Part shown: positions 34,807-44,209 of the stretch, piece after piece
How the letters are laid out: every line of letters starts with the position of its first letter
Numbering within the stretch: the first letter of the stretch is position 1
Source of the DNA: Clostridium sp. CAG:221
GTDB taxonomy: Bacteria; Bacillota; Clostridia; Clostridiales; Clostridiaceae
Direction: 5' to 3'
Assembly: GCA_000435835.1 (NCBI GenBank)
Contig: FR883406.1
Span: 8,978 to 61,471, forward strand
DNA length: 52,494 bases
Position numbers and translations under genes: made by a program
Notes under the pieces: generated by a model
Databases searched by the model: none
Seen by the model: only the letters and a program-made list of their open reading frames with translations
What the model was told of the DNA's origin: nothing

Positions 34807-36060
34807 TTAGATATCTACATTTATATTTTGGAAATCAGCATAACTACTTTCTATGCCATGCTCTTCTAAATCTAATCCTCTTATTTCCTCTTCTCTACTA
34901 ACTCTTAAACCAACTGTAGATTTTATTACTTTAAACAATATTCCTGAAGTTATTAATGTCCATGCAGCTACTGCAAGAATTCCTACAAGCTGTATTCCTA
35001 CAAACTTGAAGCCACCACCATAAAATAATCCCTTCATTTCTCCATGATATGCAAATAATCCTGTTAAAAATGTTCCTAAAACACCATTTATACAATGTAC
35101 ACCTATAGCACCTACTGGATCGTCAATTTTTAATTTATTATCTATAAATTCTATACCAAATACCATTGCAAAACTTGAAATTACTCCTATAATTGCTGCT
35201 CCTAGAGGTGTTACCAAATCACATCCTGCTGTTATAGCCACAAGTCCTGCTAAAACACCATTTAATGTCATGCTCACATCAGGCTTTTTATATCTAATCC
35301 ATGTTAATATCATTGTAGTACAAGCTGCAAATGCCGCTGCTAAATTAGTTGTAATAAATATTCTAGAATTTAATTTAACATCCATAGCTGTTAAACTTGA
35401 TCCAGGATTAAAACCAAACCATCCCATCCATAATATAAATACTCCTAAAGCACCTAAGGTCAAACTATGACCTGGAATAGCATTTGATTTTCCATTCTTA
35501 GAATACTTCCCTATTCTAGGTCCAAGCATCCATGCTCCCATAAGTGCACACCAGCCTCCAATAGAATGTACAACAGTTGATCCTGCAAAATCGTGGAATC
35601 CTAGGCTACTAAGCCATCCTCCACCCCATACCCAGTGACCAACTATTGGATAAATAACTGCACTTATTACAAAACTATATATACAGTAAGAAATAAACTT
35701 TGTTCTTTCTGCCATGGCACCTGAAACTATAGTAGCAGCTGTTGCACAAAATACTGTTTGGAAAAACAAGAATGCATCTTTTGGAATATTAAGTCCCAAG
35801 TGCTTTATGCTACCACTGGCAAACCATATTGGAGACCCTATTACTCCTGCAATATCTTTACCAAACATTATACCAAAGCCTAAAATCCAATAAACTGCTG
35901 AACCGATGGCAAAATCCATTAAATTCTTCATTATGATATTCCCAGCATTCTTTGAACGGGTAAAACCAGTTTCAACCATCGCAAACCCAGCTTGCATCCA
36001 AAATACCAATATTCCTCCAAGCAATACCCATAGCGTATCTAAAGCTACTGTTGTTTCCAT
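34807..36060 (-). CDS. amt: Ammonium transporter
   Basis: Trimeric ammonium channel of the Amt/Rh family. About 417 residues, 11 predicted membrane helices. Family motifs: FWMQAGFAMVETGFTRSKN, DFAGSTVVHSIGGWCALMGA with the first pore His, and GAIGVHCINGVLGTFLTGLF with the second. The longest frame opens at TTG 36066 only 2 nt from AAGGGGG; the ATG at 36060 has 8-nt spacing and was chosen. It is transcribed with glnK from a promoter near 36201-36230. Confidence 0.95.
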   Translation of the reverse strand: METTVALDTLWVLLGGILVFWMQAGFAMVETGFTRSKNAGNIIMKNLMDFAIGSAVYWILGFGIMFGKDIAGVIGSPIWFASGSIKHLGLNIPKDAFLFFQTVFCATAATIVSGAMAERTKFISYCIYSFVISAVIYPIVGHWVWGGGWLSSLGFHDFAGSTVVHSIGGWCALMGAWMLGPRIGKYSKNGKSNAIPGHSLTLGALGVFILWMGWFGFNPGSSLTAMDVKLNSRIFITTNLAAAFAACTTMILTWIRYKKPDVSMTLNGVLAGLVAITAGCDLVTPLGAAIIGVISSFAMVFGIEFIDNKLKIDDPVGAIGVHCINGVLGTFLTGLFAYHGEMKGLFYGGGFKFVGIQLVGILAVAAWTLITSGILFKVIKSTVGLRVSREEEIRGLDLEEHGIESSYADFQNINVDI

Positions 36061-36144
36061 AAACAATTCCCCCTTATTAACAAATAAAATATAATATTTT
36101 TCTTTTATTAATAATTTCTGCAGAAAATATGTAATGATAAAGAT

Positions 36145-36179
36145 AAAGGGGCCATAGATTCTAAATCTATGACCCCTTT
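36145..36179 (-). promoter_or_regulatory. Leader hairpin of amt-glnK
   Basis: A 16-position stem with one C-A mismatch (36145-36160 with 36164-36179) and a 3-nt loop lies at about +15 to +49 of the predicted transcript. The tract after it on the minus strand, ATCTTTATC, is U-rich but interrupted. It could be an attenuator. It does not show the hexaloop pair of ANTAR targets. Confidence 0.5.
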
Positions 36180-36200
36180 GCCATCAATTACTATATTAAT

Positions 36201-36230
36201 ATATTAAACTATTTTTCCACAAAATGTCAA
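36201..36230 (-). promoter_or_regulatory. Promoter of amt-glnK
   Basis: TTGACA (36225-36230), 18-nt spacer, TAATAT (36201-36206). Start predicted near 36194, leaving a leader of about 134 nt. Two hairpins lie just upstream of it at 36246-36271 and 36286-36317. Confidence 0.6.
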
Positions 36231-36245
36231 TACATTTTTTTAAAA

Positions 36246-36317
36246 GGTACTGCATGATATTTTGCAGTACCCCATATATAAAATCCAAGCTATTAATATT
36301 TTGCATATAATAGCTTG
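36246..36317. repeat. Two adjacent inverted repeats upstream of the amt promoter
   Basis: GGTACTGCA/TGCAGTACC (36246-36254 with 36263-36271, perfect 9 bp, 8-nt loop) and CAAGCTATTA/TAATAGCTTG (36286-36295 with 36308-36317, perfect 10 bp, 12-nt loop). Neither has a clear T run on either side. They lie between divergent promoters, so they could be protein-binding dyads or remnants of a small RNA. Confidence 0.5.
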
Positions 36318-36402
36318 AAGCCTACACTATTTATTATTTCTATAGTCATTTAATTTATACAGTATATTCACAAAAACTTAACTTATTAAAACTTAAATAT
36401 AA

Positions 36403-36431
36403 TTGTTTTACCCTCTATCATATACTATAAT
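36403..36431 (+). promoter_or_regulatory. Promoter of the zinc-ribbon membrane protein gene
   Basis: TTGTTT (36403-36408), 17-nt spacer, consensus TATAAT (36426-36431), 30 nt before the start. Confidence 0.6.
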
Positions 36432-36461
36432 GTAATTGAAATAAAAAATGGAGTGATCTAT

Positions 36462-36884
36462 ATGAATAATTATAATAATAGATATGGCTTTGATCTTCTT
36501 TCTGTTTTTATTATCTTCATTGCCTTAATATTAAATATCTTTCCTGTAACAAGAATTTTTTCTTTTATTCTACTTATTTTATCTTTTTATAGAGCTTTTT
36601 CTAAAAAGTATTATAAAAGACGTCAAGAATATAATGTGTTTTATACATATTGTAATAAATTCTTAGGAATATTTAACAAATCATTACCTGCTAACATTCC
36701 TAATTTTCACTTTGGGAGCCTTTATCCATTGGTGGAAAACAGTAAAAATTATTTTAATGAAAAGCGTAATTATAAAATAACTAAATGTCCTAAATGCCAT
36801 CAAAAACTTAGGCTCCCTAGAGGTAAAGGAAAGATTGTTGTTACTTGCAGAAGGTGTTCAAACAAATTTGACTTTAAAACATAA
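36462..36884 (+). CDS. Membrane protein with C-terminal zinc ribbon, function unknown
   Basis: About 140 residues. Two hydrophobic stretches (LLSVFIIFIALILNIFPVTR and IFSFILLILSFYRAF) near the N terminus are followed by a basic, Tyr-rich segment and a C-terminal CPKC...CRRC zinc ribbon with LRLPRGKGKIVVTC, resembling short zinc-ribbon domains seen in clostridial membrane proteins. The longest frame opens with GTG 36453 inside the binding site GGAGTGAT; the ATG at 36462 has 8-nt spacing. Single gene with its own promoter and terminator, divergent from amt. A link with nitrogen regulation is not supported. Confidence 0.8.
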   Translation: MNNYNNRYGFDLLSVFIIFIALILNIFPVTRIFSFILLILSFYRAFSKKYYKRRQEYNVFYTYCNKFLGIFNKSLPANIPNFHFGSLYPLVENSKNYFNEKRNYKITKCPKCHQKLRLPRGKGKIVVTCRRCSNKFDFKT

Positions 36885-36914
36885 AATATGAGATTTTTTA
36901 AAATCTCATATTTT
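36883..36914. terminator. Bidirectional terminator between zinc-ribbon gene and methyltransferase
   Basis: A perfect 15-bp AT-rich stem (36883-36897 with 36900-36914), 2-nt loop, T run on both sides. It contains the TGA stop of the methyltransferase and serves both convergent genes. Confidence 0.88.
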
Positions 36915-37709
36915 TTTTACCCCTTTTGCAATTAAATTTAATAAAATAATTGTATAATTATTTTCAAACCTTCCATCTTTAAACTTTTGCATTACCTTCC
37001 CTACATTGGGATTACATCTCATTAAAAGCTTTATTTGTTCATCATTAATTTTAGGAATTTTTAAAATATTATTCATTCCTATAATATCGCTATGGATGGT
37101 TACAGCTTCAAAATCCAAATCCTCAAAACCACATCTTTTTAATATCTTCACTAACTTTCTTCCTATTTCCCTATTCCATCTTGCTCGCTTTTCTAATTCC
37201 TGAAAAAAACTTCTTCCACTTTTAATTAGGAAGGCAGGATCACTTATTCCCATAAGACCACTATCTGAATCTATAATAGCTACAATTCCTCCTGGCTTCA
37301 AAATACGATATATTTCCCTTACAGCCTCCACAGGCTTATCTAAATGTTGTAAAACAAACCTACATATTACAAAATCATAAGTATTATCTTTTATTCCAGT
37401 TTTATAGACAGATGTTTTTTTAAAGGCTATTCTATTATTATAATAACTGTTAGACAGTCTATTTTTAGCAATCCTAAGCAGTTTATCATCTATATCCAAT
37501 ATAGTTACCCTTGAGTTTGGTAAGTTTTCCAAAAGCTTTTCACAATAAAAGCCAGGCCCTCCTCCTACATCCAATATATTCATTCCATCTTTTAACCCAA
37601 GCCATTTTAATGTCCTAAACTCTTTTTCCCAGCCTAATTGTACTTGTGCCTTCAATCTATCTACTTCATTATTAAAGCCAATCATATTATAAATAGAACT
37701 ATATGTCAC
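36906..37709 (-). CDS. Class I SAM-dependent methyltransferase
   Basis: About 267 residues with motif I LDVGGGPGFYCEKLLE, an acidic motif II (VTILDID), FVICRFVLQHLDKPVEA and LKPGGIVAIIDSDSG, the usual Rossmann-fold methyltransferase pattern (Methyltransf_11/25 type). Substrate unknown. The longest frame begins at GTG 37718, inside the binding site AGAGGTG; the GTG at 37709 has 8-nt spacing and is preferred. No neighbouring pathway gene gives a hint: an AEC transporter lies upstream and a divergent zinc-ribbon gene downstream. Confidence 0.82.
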   Translation of the reverse strand: MTYSSIYNMIGFNNEVDRLKAQVQLGWEKEFRTLKWLGLKDGMNILDVGGGPGFYCEKLLENLPNSRVTILDIDDKLLRIAKNRLSNSYYNNRIAFKKTSVYKTGIKDNTYDFVICRFVLQHLDKPVEAVREIYRILKPGGIVAIIDSDSGLMGISDPAFLIKSGRSFFQELEKRARWNREIGRKLVKILKRCGFEDLDFEAVTIHSDIIGMNNILKIPKINDEQIKLLMRCNPNVGKVMQKFKDGRFENNYTIILLNLIAKGVKKI

Positions 37710-37774
37710 TATATACACCTCTAAATTGCTTTTGCTTTTATTTTATGTTACAAATATAAATTGGTTCATATAAC

Positions 37775-38686
37775 TTAAATTACTACATATGCAATTAAAG
37801 GAAAAGTAACTAATGATAATACTGTGGAAATAAACACCAGTATTGTAGCATATTCCTTTTCTTTATTAAGATTTTCTGCTAAAATTGATGTTATAGCTGC
37901 CGTAGGCATTGCTGTAAGAAGCACCATTGTATTACTTAATACTGAATGAATTTTCAATATCTTGAAAATCATAAATAAAGCTAATGGTGTAATTATAAGC
38001 TTTAATAATGAGCTATAATACACAGTCCAATCACTCATATATTTCTTAAAACTAATATGTGATAATATAACACCTACAATTATCATTGATAAGGGCGTTG
38101 TAACTGCTCCTACTAAATCCATAGTAGAAGTAATAACTTCTGGAATATCTATTTTAAAAATAAATAATACTATTCCAATATATACTGCTATTACACTAGG
38201 ATTTACTAATACTTTTTTAATCTCTTTTATATTTATTTTTCCTGTAAACAATAAAATACCATAAGTCCAAACCAAAATAGTAAAAAACATATTAAAAATA
38301 GAAGTATATATTACTCCTTCTGCACCATAAATGCTTCCTATAATAGGAAAACCTACAAAGCCACAATTTGAAAATACATTGGCAAATTGTAATAAAAATT
38401 TATTCTTACTTTTTATAGGTTTTAAAAATATATATGATATGAAAATACTAGCTATTATAGTTATACCACTATAAAAAAATGCCTTAATTACATTACTTTT
38501 CATTTCTTCATCATATTTAATCAAAAATGATGATATTATCATTATAGGCAAAGTAATATTAAGTAATATACTACTTAATCCCTTATTTACTTCTTCATTG
38601 ATTATTTTCTTTTTACTTCCATAAACCCCCACTAAAATAATTAAAAATAGCGATATTACTTTATTTATTATTATACTTATATCCAT
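37775..38686 (-). CDS. AEC-family (auxin efflux carrier) transporter
   Basis: 303 residues, about ten membrane helices, typical of the bacterial AEC family that carries malate, malonate or other organic acids. Recognised from VISLFLIILVGVYGSKKKII, FSNCGFVGFPIIGSIYG and the C-terminal LTAMPTAAITSILAEN. The ATG follows AAGGGGGATAAAGAA. Substrate unknown. It is 56-65 bp upstream of the methyltransferase, possibly co-transcribed. Confidence 0.88.
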   Translation of the reverse strand: MDISIIINKVISLFLIILVGVYGSKKKIINEEVNKGLSSILLNITLPIMIISSFLIKYDEEMKSNVIKAFFYSGITIIASIFISYIFLKPIKSKNKFLLQFANVFSNCGFVGFPIIGSIYGAEGVIYTSIFNMFFTILVWTYGILLFTGKINIKEIKKVLVNPSVIAVYIGIVLFIFKIDIPEVITSTMDLVGAVTTPLSMIIVGVILSHISFKKYMSDWTVYYSSLLKLIITPLALFMIFKILKIHSVLSNTMVLLTAMPTAAITSILAENLNKEKEYATILVFISTVLSLVTFPLIAYVVI

Positions 38687-38751
38687 TTCTTTATCCCCCT
38701 TACACCTAATTATATTACAACTTTTTCCACAGGCATATATTTACCATACAA

Positions 38752-38820
38752 AAAAACTCATGCCCTATTAACCTTATCTGTATTTCTAATACTAGCTAGT
38801 TAATATTGACATGAGTTTTT
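38752..38820 (-). terminator. Long composite terminator of polC
   Basis: Outer stem AAAAACTCATG/CATGAGTTTTT (38752-38762 with 38810-38820), then a second arm pair TATTAAC/GTTAATA (38766-38772 with 38799-38805) and further small stems inside, giving about 69 nt of structure. A run of T follows on the minus strand. Much larger than the other terminators here. Confidence 0.75.
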
Positions 38821-38821
38821 A

Positions 38822-41800
38822 TTAGAATAATGAAAGTTGATTAGTTTCTGACATTCCTTTTAAGCATCCATGTGTACTTAAAGTTTCAATAACAGTCTTT
38901 GATACTTTAGACCTTATTCTTAAGTCTTCTTTAGAAATAAATTCTCCATCTTTCCTTGCTTCAGCTATTGCCTTGGCAGCATTCACTCCAACACCTTGAA
39001 GAGAACTAAGTGGTGGTCTTAAAGCATTACCAACTATTTGGAATTTAGTTGCATCAGATTCATATAAATCAACTTTAAGCATTTCAAAGCCTCTTTTATA
39101 CATTTCAAATGCTAATTCCAGTACTGTAATAAGTCCTTTATCTTTTACTGTTGCACTATTTCCTAATGCATATAGTTCCTGTAATTTAGCATGTACTGCA
39201 CTTTCACCTTTACAAATAAGATCTGCATCAAAATCATCTGCTCCTCTTACTGTAAAATATGTTGCATAATATGCCAGTGGATAATATACCTTATAATATG
39301 CAACTCTCACTGCCATCATACAATATGCAACAGCATGCCCCTTAGGGAACATGTACTTAATCCTCTTACAAGATTCTATGTACCAGTCTTCAACATTATT
39401 TTCTCTCATTATTTTTTCAAATTCTTCTGTTAAGCCTTTACCTTTTCTTACACTTTCCATGATGGTAAAAGCTGTTTTAGGAGGTACACCTTTGTACATA
39501 AGGTATACCATAATATCATCTCTTGTTGCAATACAATCTCTTAAGGTAGTATATCCTTCCTTAATAAAGTATTGTGCATTATTAAGCCATACGTCTGTAC
39601 CATGAGAAAGTCCTGAAATTCTCACCAGGTCAGAGAAGGTTTTAGGCTGTGTATCCACAAGCATCTGTCTTACAAACTTTGTACCAAACTCAGGAAGACC
39701 ATAAGAACCAACTTCACATTCAAGCTCCTCTTTAGTAACTCCTAGAGCATCTGGCTTAGTAAATAATGATAATACTTTTTCATCGTTTAACGGTATTGTT
39801 TTAGGATCTATGCCTGTTATATCTTGAAGCATCCTTAATACCGTCGGATCGTCGTGTCCTAGTATATCAAGCTTTAACAGTCTTCCGGAAATTGAGTGGT
39901 AATCAAAATGGGTTGTTGTTACATCTGATGTATTATCATCTGCCGGCCTTTGAATAGGCGTAAAATTATATACATCTGTATAATTAGGCACAACCATAAT
40001 TCCACCTGGATGCTGTCCTGTAGTTCTTTTTATTCCAGTACATCCAATGGTCAACCTTTCAATTTCTGCTTGTGAAGCAACTTCACCTTTTTGATCTAAA
40101 TATTTCTTAACAAATCCATAGGCAGTCTTTTCTGCCACTGTACCTATTGTACCTGCTTTAAATACATATCCCTTACCAAAAAGAACTTCTGTATACTTAT
40201 GTATATCAGCTTGGTTATCCCCAGAGAAATTTAAATCTATATCTGGTTCCTTATCTCCTTCAAATCCTAAGAAAGTTTCAAATGGTATATCGTGACCATC
40301 TTTAATATATGGCACTCCACAATCTGGGCAATCCTTATCTGGCAAATCGGCCCCTGAACTCACTGATCCATCTAAGAAGAATTGTGACTTTTTACATTTT
40401 GGACATACATAATGAGGTGGAAGACCATTAACTTCTGTAATATCTGACATTGTTGCAACAAAGGAAGATCCAACAGATCCTCTTGAACCAACTAGATATC
40501 CATCTGCATATGATTTAGCCACCAGCTTTTGTGCAATAAGATAAAGAACTGCATATCCGTTATTTATAATAGAGTTTAATTCTTTATCAAGCCTCTTCTG
40601 CACTACTTCTGGCAAATTTTCTCCATATATTGAATGAACCTTATTCATTGTCATGTTCCTTATATCATCATCTGCCCCTTCAATCTTAGGAGGATATGTT
40701 TCATCAGGAATAGGCTTTAATATATCAACTGAGTCTGCAATTTCTTGTGGATTTTTAATAACAACTTCTCTTGCAATATCTTCACCTAAATAAGAGAATT
40801 CCTTTAACATCTCCTCTGTGGTTTTCAAGTATAAAGGTGGTTGATTTTCTGCATCTCCAAAACCTTGACCAGCCATTATAATCCTTCTAAATGCTTCATC
40901 TTGTGGCTCCAAGAAATGTACGTCTCCTGTAGCTACAGTTGGCTTATTAATTTCTTTTGCCAAATTATAAATCTTCCTATTTATATCCTTAAGCTCTTCT
41001 TCATCTTTAACATTTCCTTTTTCTATAAGATAAGCATTATTTTCAATAGGTTGAATTTCAACATAATCGTAAAAGCTCATTATTTCTTTTACTTCTTCAT
41101 CTTTTTTACCACCAAGTACAGCTCTATAAATTTCACCTGCTTCACATGCACCACCAATAATTAATCCTTCTCTCATTTCAGCAAGCCTTGACTTTTTAGT
41201 TCTCGGTCTTCTGAAGAAATTATCTATGTGTGCTTCTGATACAAGCTTATATAAATTTCTTATACCTTCCTGTGTTTTTGCTAAAATTATTATGTGATAT
41301 GTAGGAAGTTTCTTAATATCTACCTTTTCTAAGAAGATTTTATTAAGGTCACTTAAACTTGAAACCTCATATTCTTCTTTAATCTTCTTAATACATTCTA
41401 CAAATATATCACCTGTTGCTTTAGCATCATCTACAGCTCTATGGTGGCTTGTAAGCTTTACTCCTAAATGTTTAGCCACTAAATTAAGCTTAACTGATTT
41501 TAATTCTGGATATAAAAATCTACATATTTGTACTGTATCAAGTATAGTTGCATTAAAAGGTAAATCTAAATCTTTGCAGTTCTTTTCTATAAAGCTACAG
41601 TCAAAACTAGCATTATGCGCTACCACTGCTGCATCTCCTATAAATTCCATAAACTTTGGTAATACAAAGTCTATTGAATCTGCATATTTTACCATATCAT
41701 CGCTTATTCCTGTAAGCTCTGTTATCTTATAAGGAATTGGTCTTCTAGGATTTACAAACTCACTGAAGCTATCAATTATTTTTCCATTTTTAACCTTTAC

Positions 41801-43174
41801 CGCTCCTATTTCAATAATTTTATCATTCTTAGGTGAAAAACCAGTGGTTTCTAAGTCAAATACAACATATGTATCATCCAAGCTTTGCCCTTTTTCATTA
41901 AGTGCTAAAGGAATACCATCATCAACTAAATATCCTTCCACACCATAAAGAACTTTAATTTTATTTTTCTTTGCGGCAATTTGAGCATCTGGGAAAGCTT
42001 GAACAACCCCATGGTCAGTAATAGCTATGGCAGGATGTCCCCACTTAGCAGATCTTTCAATGATTTTTCCAACTGGAGTAATTCCATCCATAGCACTCAT
42101 GGTAGTATGACAGTGTAGTTCCACTCTTTTTTCTGCTGCCCCATCCATTCTCTCTAGCTTTTTCATTCTTAAGATATCACGTCCCATGATAACAACTTCT
42201 CTAGCATATGTATCATATATTGCTTCACCTCTGACCTTACAATAAAGTCCTTTTTTAATATTATTAAGGACTTCTTCTTTTTCCTGTGGCTTTAAGAAGC
42301 ATTTTACTGTAATTGAGTCAGTATAGTCTGTAATAAAGAATGTTAATATTATCTTTCCAGTTTTAGTTTCCATAGTATCAACCTTAAATACTTCTCCTAA
42401 AACTGCCACATATCCAGAAGTTTCATTTATCTCCTTAATTGGTATTGCTTCAATAGATATATTTCTTCCATAAATACAGTTTTCACTCTTAGGCTCTCTT
42501 TTATATGTATTTTCTTTCTTTTCATATGTCTTCTTCTCTGCAGGTTTCTTTTCTTCTGTCTTTCCACTTTCTTTTGATCCATTTCCTGCTTTTTGTGCTT
42601 CTAAAGCTTTGGCTTGTAGTGCCTGATTTAAAAGTTTTCTTTCATTTTTTTCTTTTTCAGCATAATCTATAATTACTTCCATAGATGGATCAAATCTTAT
42701 TTCTACCTTACATTTCAAACCAAATATGGCTTCAATACTTCCTTCAATAGATTTCTCACCACATTTTGACTTTAGATGGTCAGTTACTTTATCATACCCA
42801 TTTAGTACAATTACCTTATTACCTTCAACAATTCTTTTACTGCTTAAAAGCAAGGTCTTGCATAATGGCGTTTTCTTTACTGTATCAGAAATACATTCAA
42901 GCCAATGACTTTTCACCACTTCTTCTAAAGAAATATTTGAAGCATCTCTATAAAATATGATTTCTACAGTTATCCTAATCATCAATGTCTTACATATTAT
43001 CTTCTTTATTAATTCTTCTTCTTCTATGGCTAATCTTTCTTTTCCTCTTAAAATTACTTTTAAAATATTACTCTTTTTTAAAAGCTGAAATCTTATTATT
43101 TTTAATTCTTTATCTTCTAAGCTTTCATGTTTATTTATTTCAAGGGTAATTTTCTTTAAGATATCTTCGCTCAT
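38822..43174 (-). CDS. polC: DNA polymerase III alpha subunit, PolC type
   Basis: Replicative polymerase of low-GC Gram-positives with built-in proofreading. About 1450 residues. In order: N-terminal domain, OB-fold region, PHP domain (ELHCHTTMSAMDGITP), 3'-5' exonuclease inserted in the PHP (VVFDLETTGFSP, VAHNASFDCSF, HRAVDDAKAT), then polymerase with LVGSRGSVGSSFVA, the zinc-binding CPKCKKSQFF...CPDCG, EPDIDLNFSGD and TGQHPGGIMVVP. The longest frame opens with GTG 43183 inside GAGGTGAT; the ATG at 43174 is the real start. A Lys/Glu-rich linker lies near residues 195-235. Monocistronic. Confidence 0.97.
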   Translation of the reverse strand: MSEDILKKITLEINKHESLEDKELKIIRFQLLKKSNILKVILRGKERLAIEEEELIKKIICKTLMIRITVEIIFYRDASNISLEEVVKSHWLECISDTVKKTPLCKTLLLSSKRIVEGNKVIVLNGYDKVTDHLKSKCGEKSIEGSIEAIFGLKCKVEIRFDPSMEVIIDYAEKEKNERKLLNQALQAKALEAQKAGNGSKESGKTEEKKPAEKKTYEKKENTYKREPKSENCIYGRNISIEAIPIKEINETSGYVAVLGEVFKVDTMETKTGKIILTFFITDYTDSITVKCFLKPQEKEEVLNNIKKGLYCKVRGEAIYDTYAREVVIMGRDILRMKKLERMDGAAEKRVELHCHTTMSAMDGITPVGKIIERSAKWGHPAIAITDHGVVQAFPDAQIAAKKNKIKVLYGVEGYLVDDGIPLALNEKGQSLDDTYVVFDLETTGFSPKNDKIIEIGAVKVKNGKIIDSFSEFVNPRRPIPYKITELTGISDDMVKYADSIDFVLPKFMEFIGDAAVVAHNASFDCSFIEKNCKDLDLPFNATILDTVQICRFLYPELKSVKLNLVAKHLGVKLTSHHRAVDDAKATGDIFVECIKKIKEEYEVSSLSDLNKIFLEKVDIKKLPTYHIIILAKTQEGIRNLYKLVSEAHIDNFFRRPRTKKSRLAEMREGLIIGGACEAGEIYRAVLGGKKDEEVKEIMSFYDYVEIQPIENNAYLIEKGNVKDEEELKDINRKIYNLAKEINKPTVATGDVHFLEPQDEAFRRIIMAGQGFGDAENQPPLYLKTTEEMLKEFSYLGEDIAREVVIKNPQEIADSVDILKPIPDETYPPKIEGADDDIRNMTMNKVHSIYGENLPEVVQKRLDKELNSIINNGYAVLYLIAQKLVAKSYADGYLVGSRGSVGSSFVATMSDITEVNGLPPHYVCPKCKKSQFFLDGSVSSGADLPDKDCPDCGVPYIKDGHDIPFETFLGFEGDKEPDIDLNFSGDNQADIHKYTEVLFGKGYVFKAGTIGTVAEKTAYGFVKKYLDQKGEVASQAEIERLTIGCTGIKRTTGQHPGGIMVVPNYTDVYNFTPIQRPADDNTSDVTTTHFDYHSISGRLLKLDILGHDDPTVLRMLQDITGIDPKTIPLNDEKVLSLFTKPDALGVTKEELECEVGSYGLPEFGTKFVRQMLVDTQPKTFSDLVRISGLSHGTDVWLNNAQYFIKEGYTTLRDCIATRDDIMVYLMYKGVPPKTAFTIMESVRKGKGLTEEFEKIMRENNVEDWYIESCKRIKYMFPKGHAVAYCMMAVRVAYYKVYYPLAYYATYFTVRGADDFDADLICKGESAVHAKLQELYALGNSATVKDKGLITVLELAFEMYKRGFEMLKVDLYESDATKFQIVGNALRPPLSSLQGVGVNAAKAIAEARKDGEFISKEDLRIRSKVSKTVIETLSTHGCLKGMSETNQLSLF

Positions 43175-43232
43175 TAAAATCACCTCATCTTTATAAAATT
43201 AACTATAACATTATAACACAATTATAAAAATT

Positions 43233-43272
43233 AAAAAGCTATCTTAATATTCAAATATTAAGATAGCTTTTT
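43233..43272 (-). terminator. Terminator of the carbonic anhydrase gene
   Basis: A perfect 19-bp stem (43233-43251 with 43254-43272), very short loop, T run on the minus strand and A run opposite; about 22 bp after the carbonic anhydrase stop. Confidence 0.9.
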
Positions 43273-43293
43273 AAATTTTATATTCTAATAAAA

Positions 43294-43995
43294 TTAATCT
43301 AAAAATTCTACATGTCCATCTAAATCATAGTATGCACCAACAATTTCTAGCTTTCCACTTTCAACTAAATGTTTGATGATTTCATCTTCTGCTAATTGAG
43401 CAATTACATCTTCAACATTTTTATGAGAAGCTTCCTCAATAGACTCTGAAGCTTCTACAGCTGGTGCTATTCTTTCCACTATTGACCCTATATTCCCTTC
43501 TACTTCAGTTCCTTCATGAATACTCTCATAAGCAGCTGTAACAGCCCCACAACTCTCATGTCCCATTACCACTAAAAGAGGTACTCCTAAATGCTCAACA
43601 CCATATTCAATGGAGCCTATAGCTAAATCATCCACAACATTACCTGCTAATTTGATATCAAATATATCACCTAGCCCTGTATTAAAGATATGACTTGTTA
43701 CTACTCTTGAATCTGAACATGATAAGATCACAGCAAAGGGATTTTGTCCATTTTCAAGTTCTGCTCTTCTTTCTTTTGATACATCAATTGTTTCCTTTGC
43801 ATCCTTTACATATTGTTCATTACCTTTTTTAAGTCTTTCCAAGGCATCATTGGCTGTCTTAATTTCCATACTTTCTAATGTAGCTTCAGATTTTGCCTCA
43901 TCTTTTTCTACATTTCCGCTACCGGTAGCTAATCCACTACATCCCACTAATGTCATCATACTCATAATAAGCAAAGTTATTGTTATTCTCTTCAT
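43294..43995 (-). CDS. Beta-type carbonic anhydrase with lipoprotein signal
   Basis: Zinc enzyme interconverting CO2 and bicarbonate, here predicted outside the membrane. 233 residues. The start MKRITITLLIMSMMTLVGC is a lipoprotein signal with lipobox LVGC (Cys19). The catalytic domain has CSDSR (Cys93, Asp95, Arg97) and GHESCGAV (His146, Cys149), the full zinc and catalytic set. The longest frame starts at TTG 44010 inside GGGAGGAAG; the ATG at 43995 is used. A linker rich in Glu and Ser follows the lipidated Cys. Surface anchoring is unusual for beta-class enzymes and suggests bicarbonate handling at the membrane. Confidence 0.9.
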   Translation of the reverse strand: MKRITITLLIMSMMTLVGCSGLATGSGNVEKDEAKSEATLESMEIKTANDALERLKKGNEQYVKDAKETIDVSKERRAELENGQNPFAVILSCSDSRVVTSHIFNTGLGDIFDIKLAGNVVDDLAIGSIEYGVEHLGVPLLVVMGHESCGAVTAAYESIHEGTEVEGNIGSIVERIAPAVEASESIEEASHKNVEDVIAQLAEDEIIKHLVESGKLEIVGAYYDLDGHVEFLD

Positions 43996-44209
43996 TTCTC
44001 TTCCTCCCAATTTTTGTTTACCAAGGAACTATTATACACTCAGCTATCACTACATGCAAAACATCATTTTACATAATATTTATTATTTACATTAATCTCG
44101 TTAATTTATTCACTAAATAAGTTCTTTTTCTTCTTTATATTTAAAATATACATTTCACATAATTTGATGGTAAAATTATCTTATATCAGTTCTATAAAGA
44201 GGTGAAATT

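Noticed and set aside
36145..36179. ANTAR-type antiterminator target before amt
   Set aside because: ANTAR targets are two short stems with hexanucleotide loops; here there is one long stem with a 3-nt loop.
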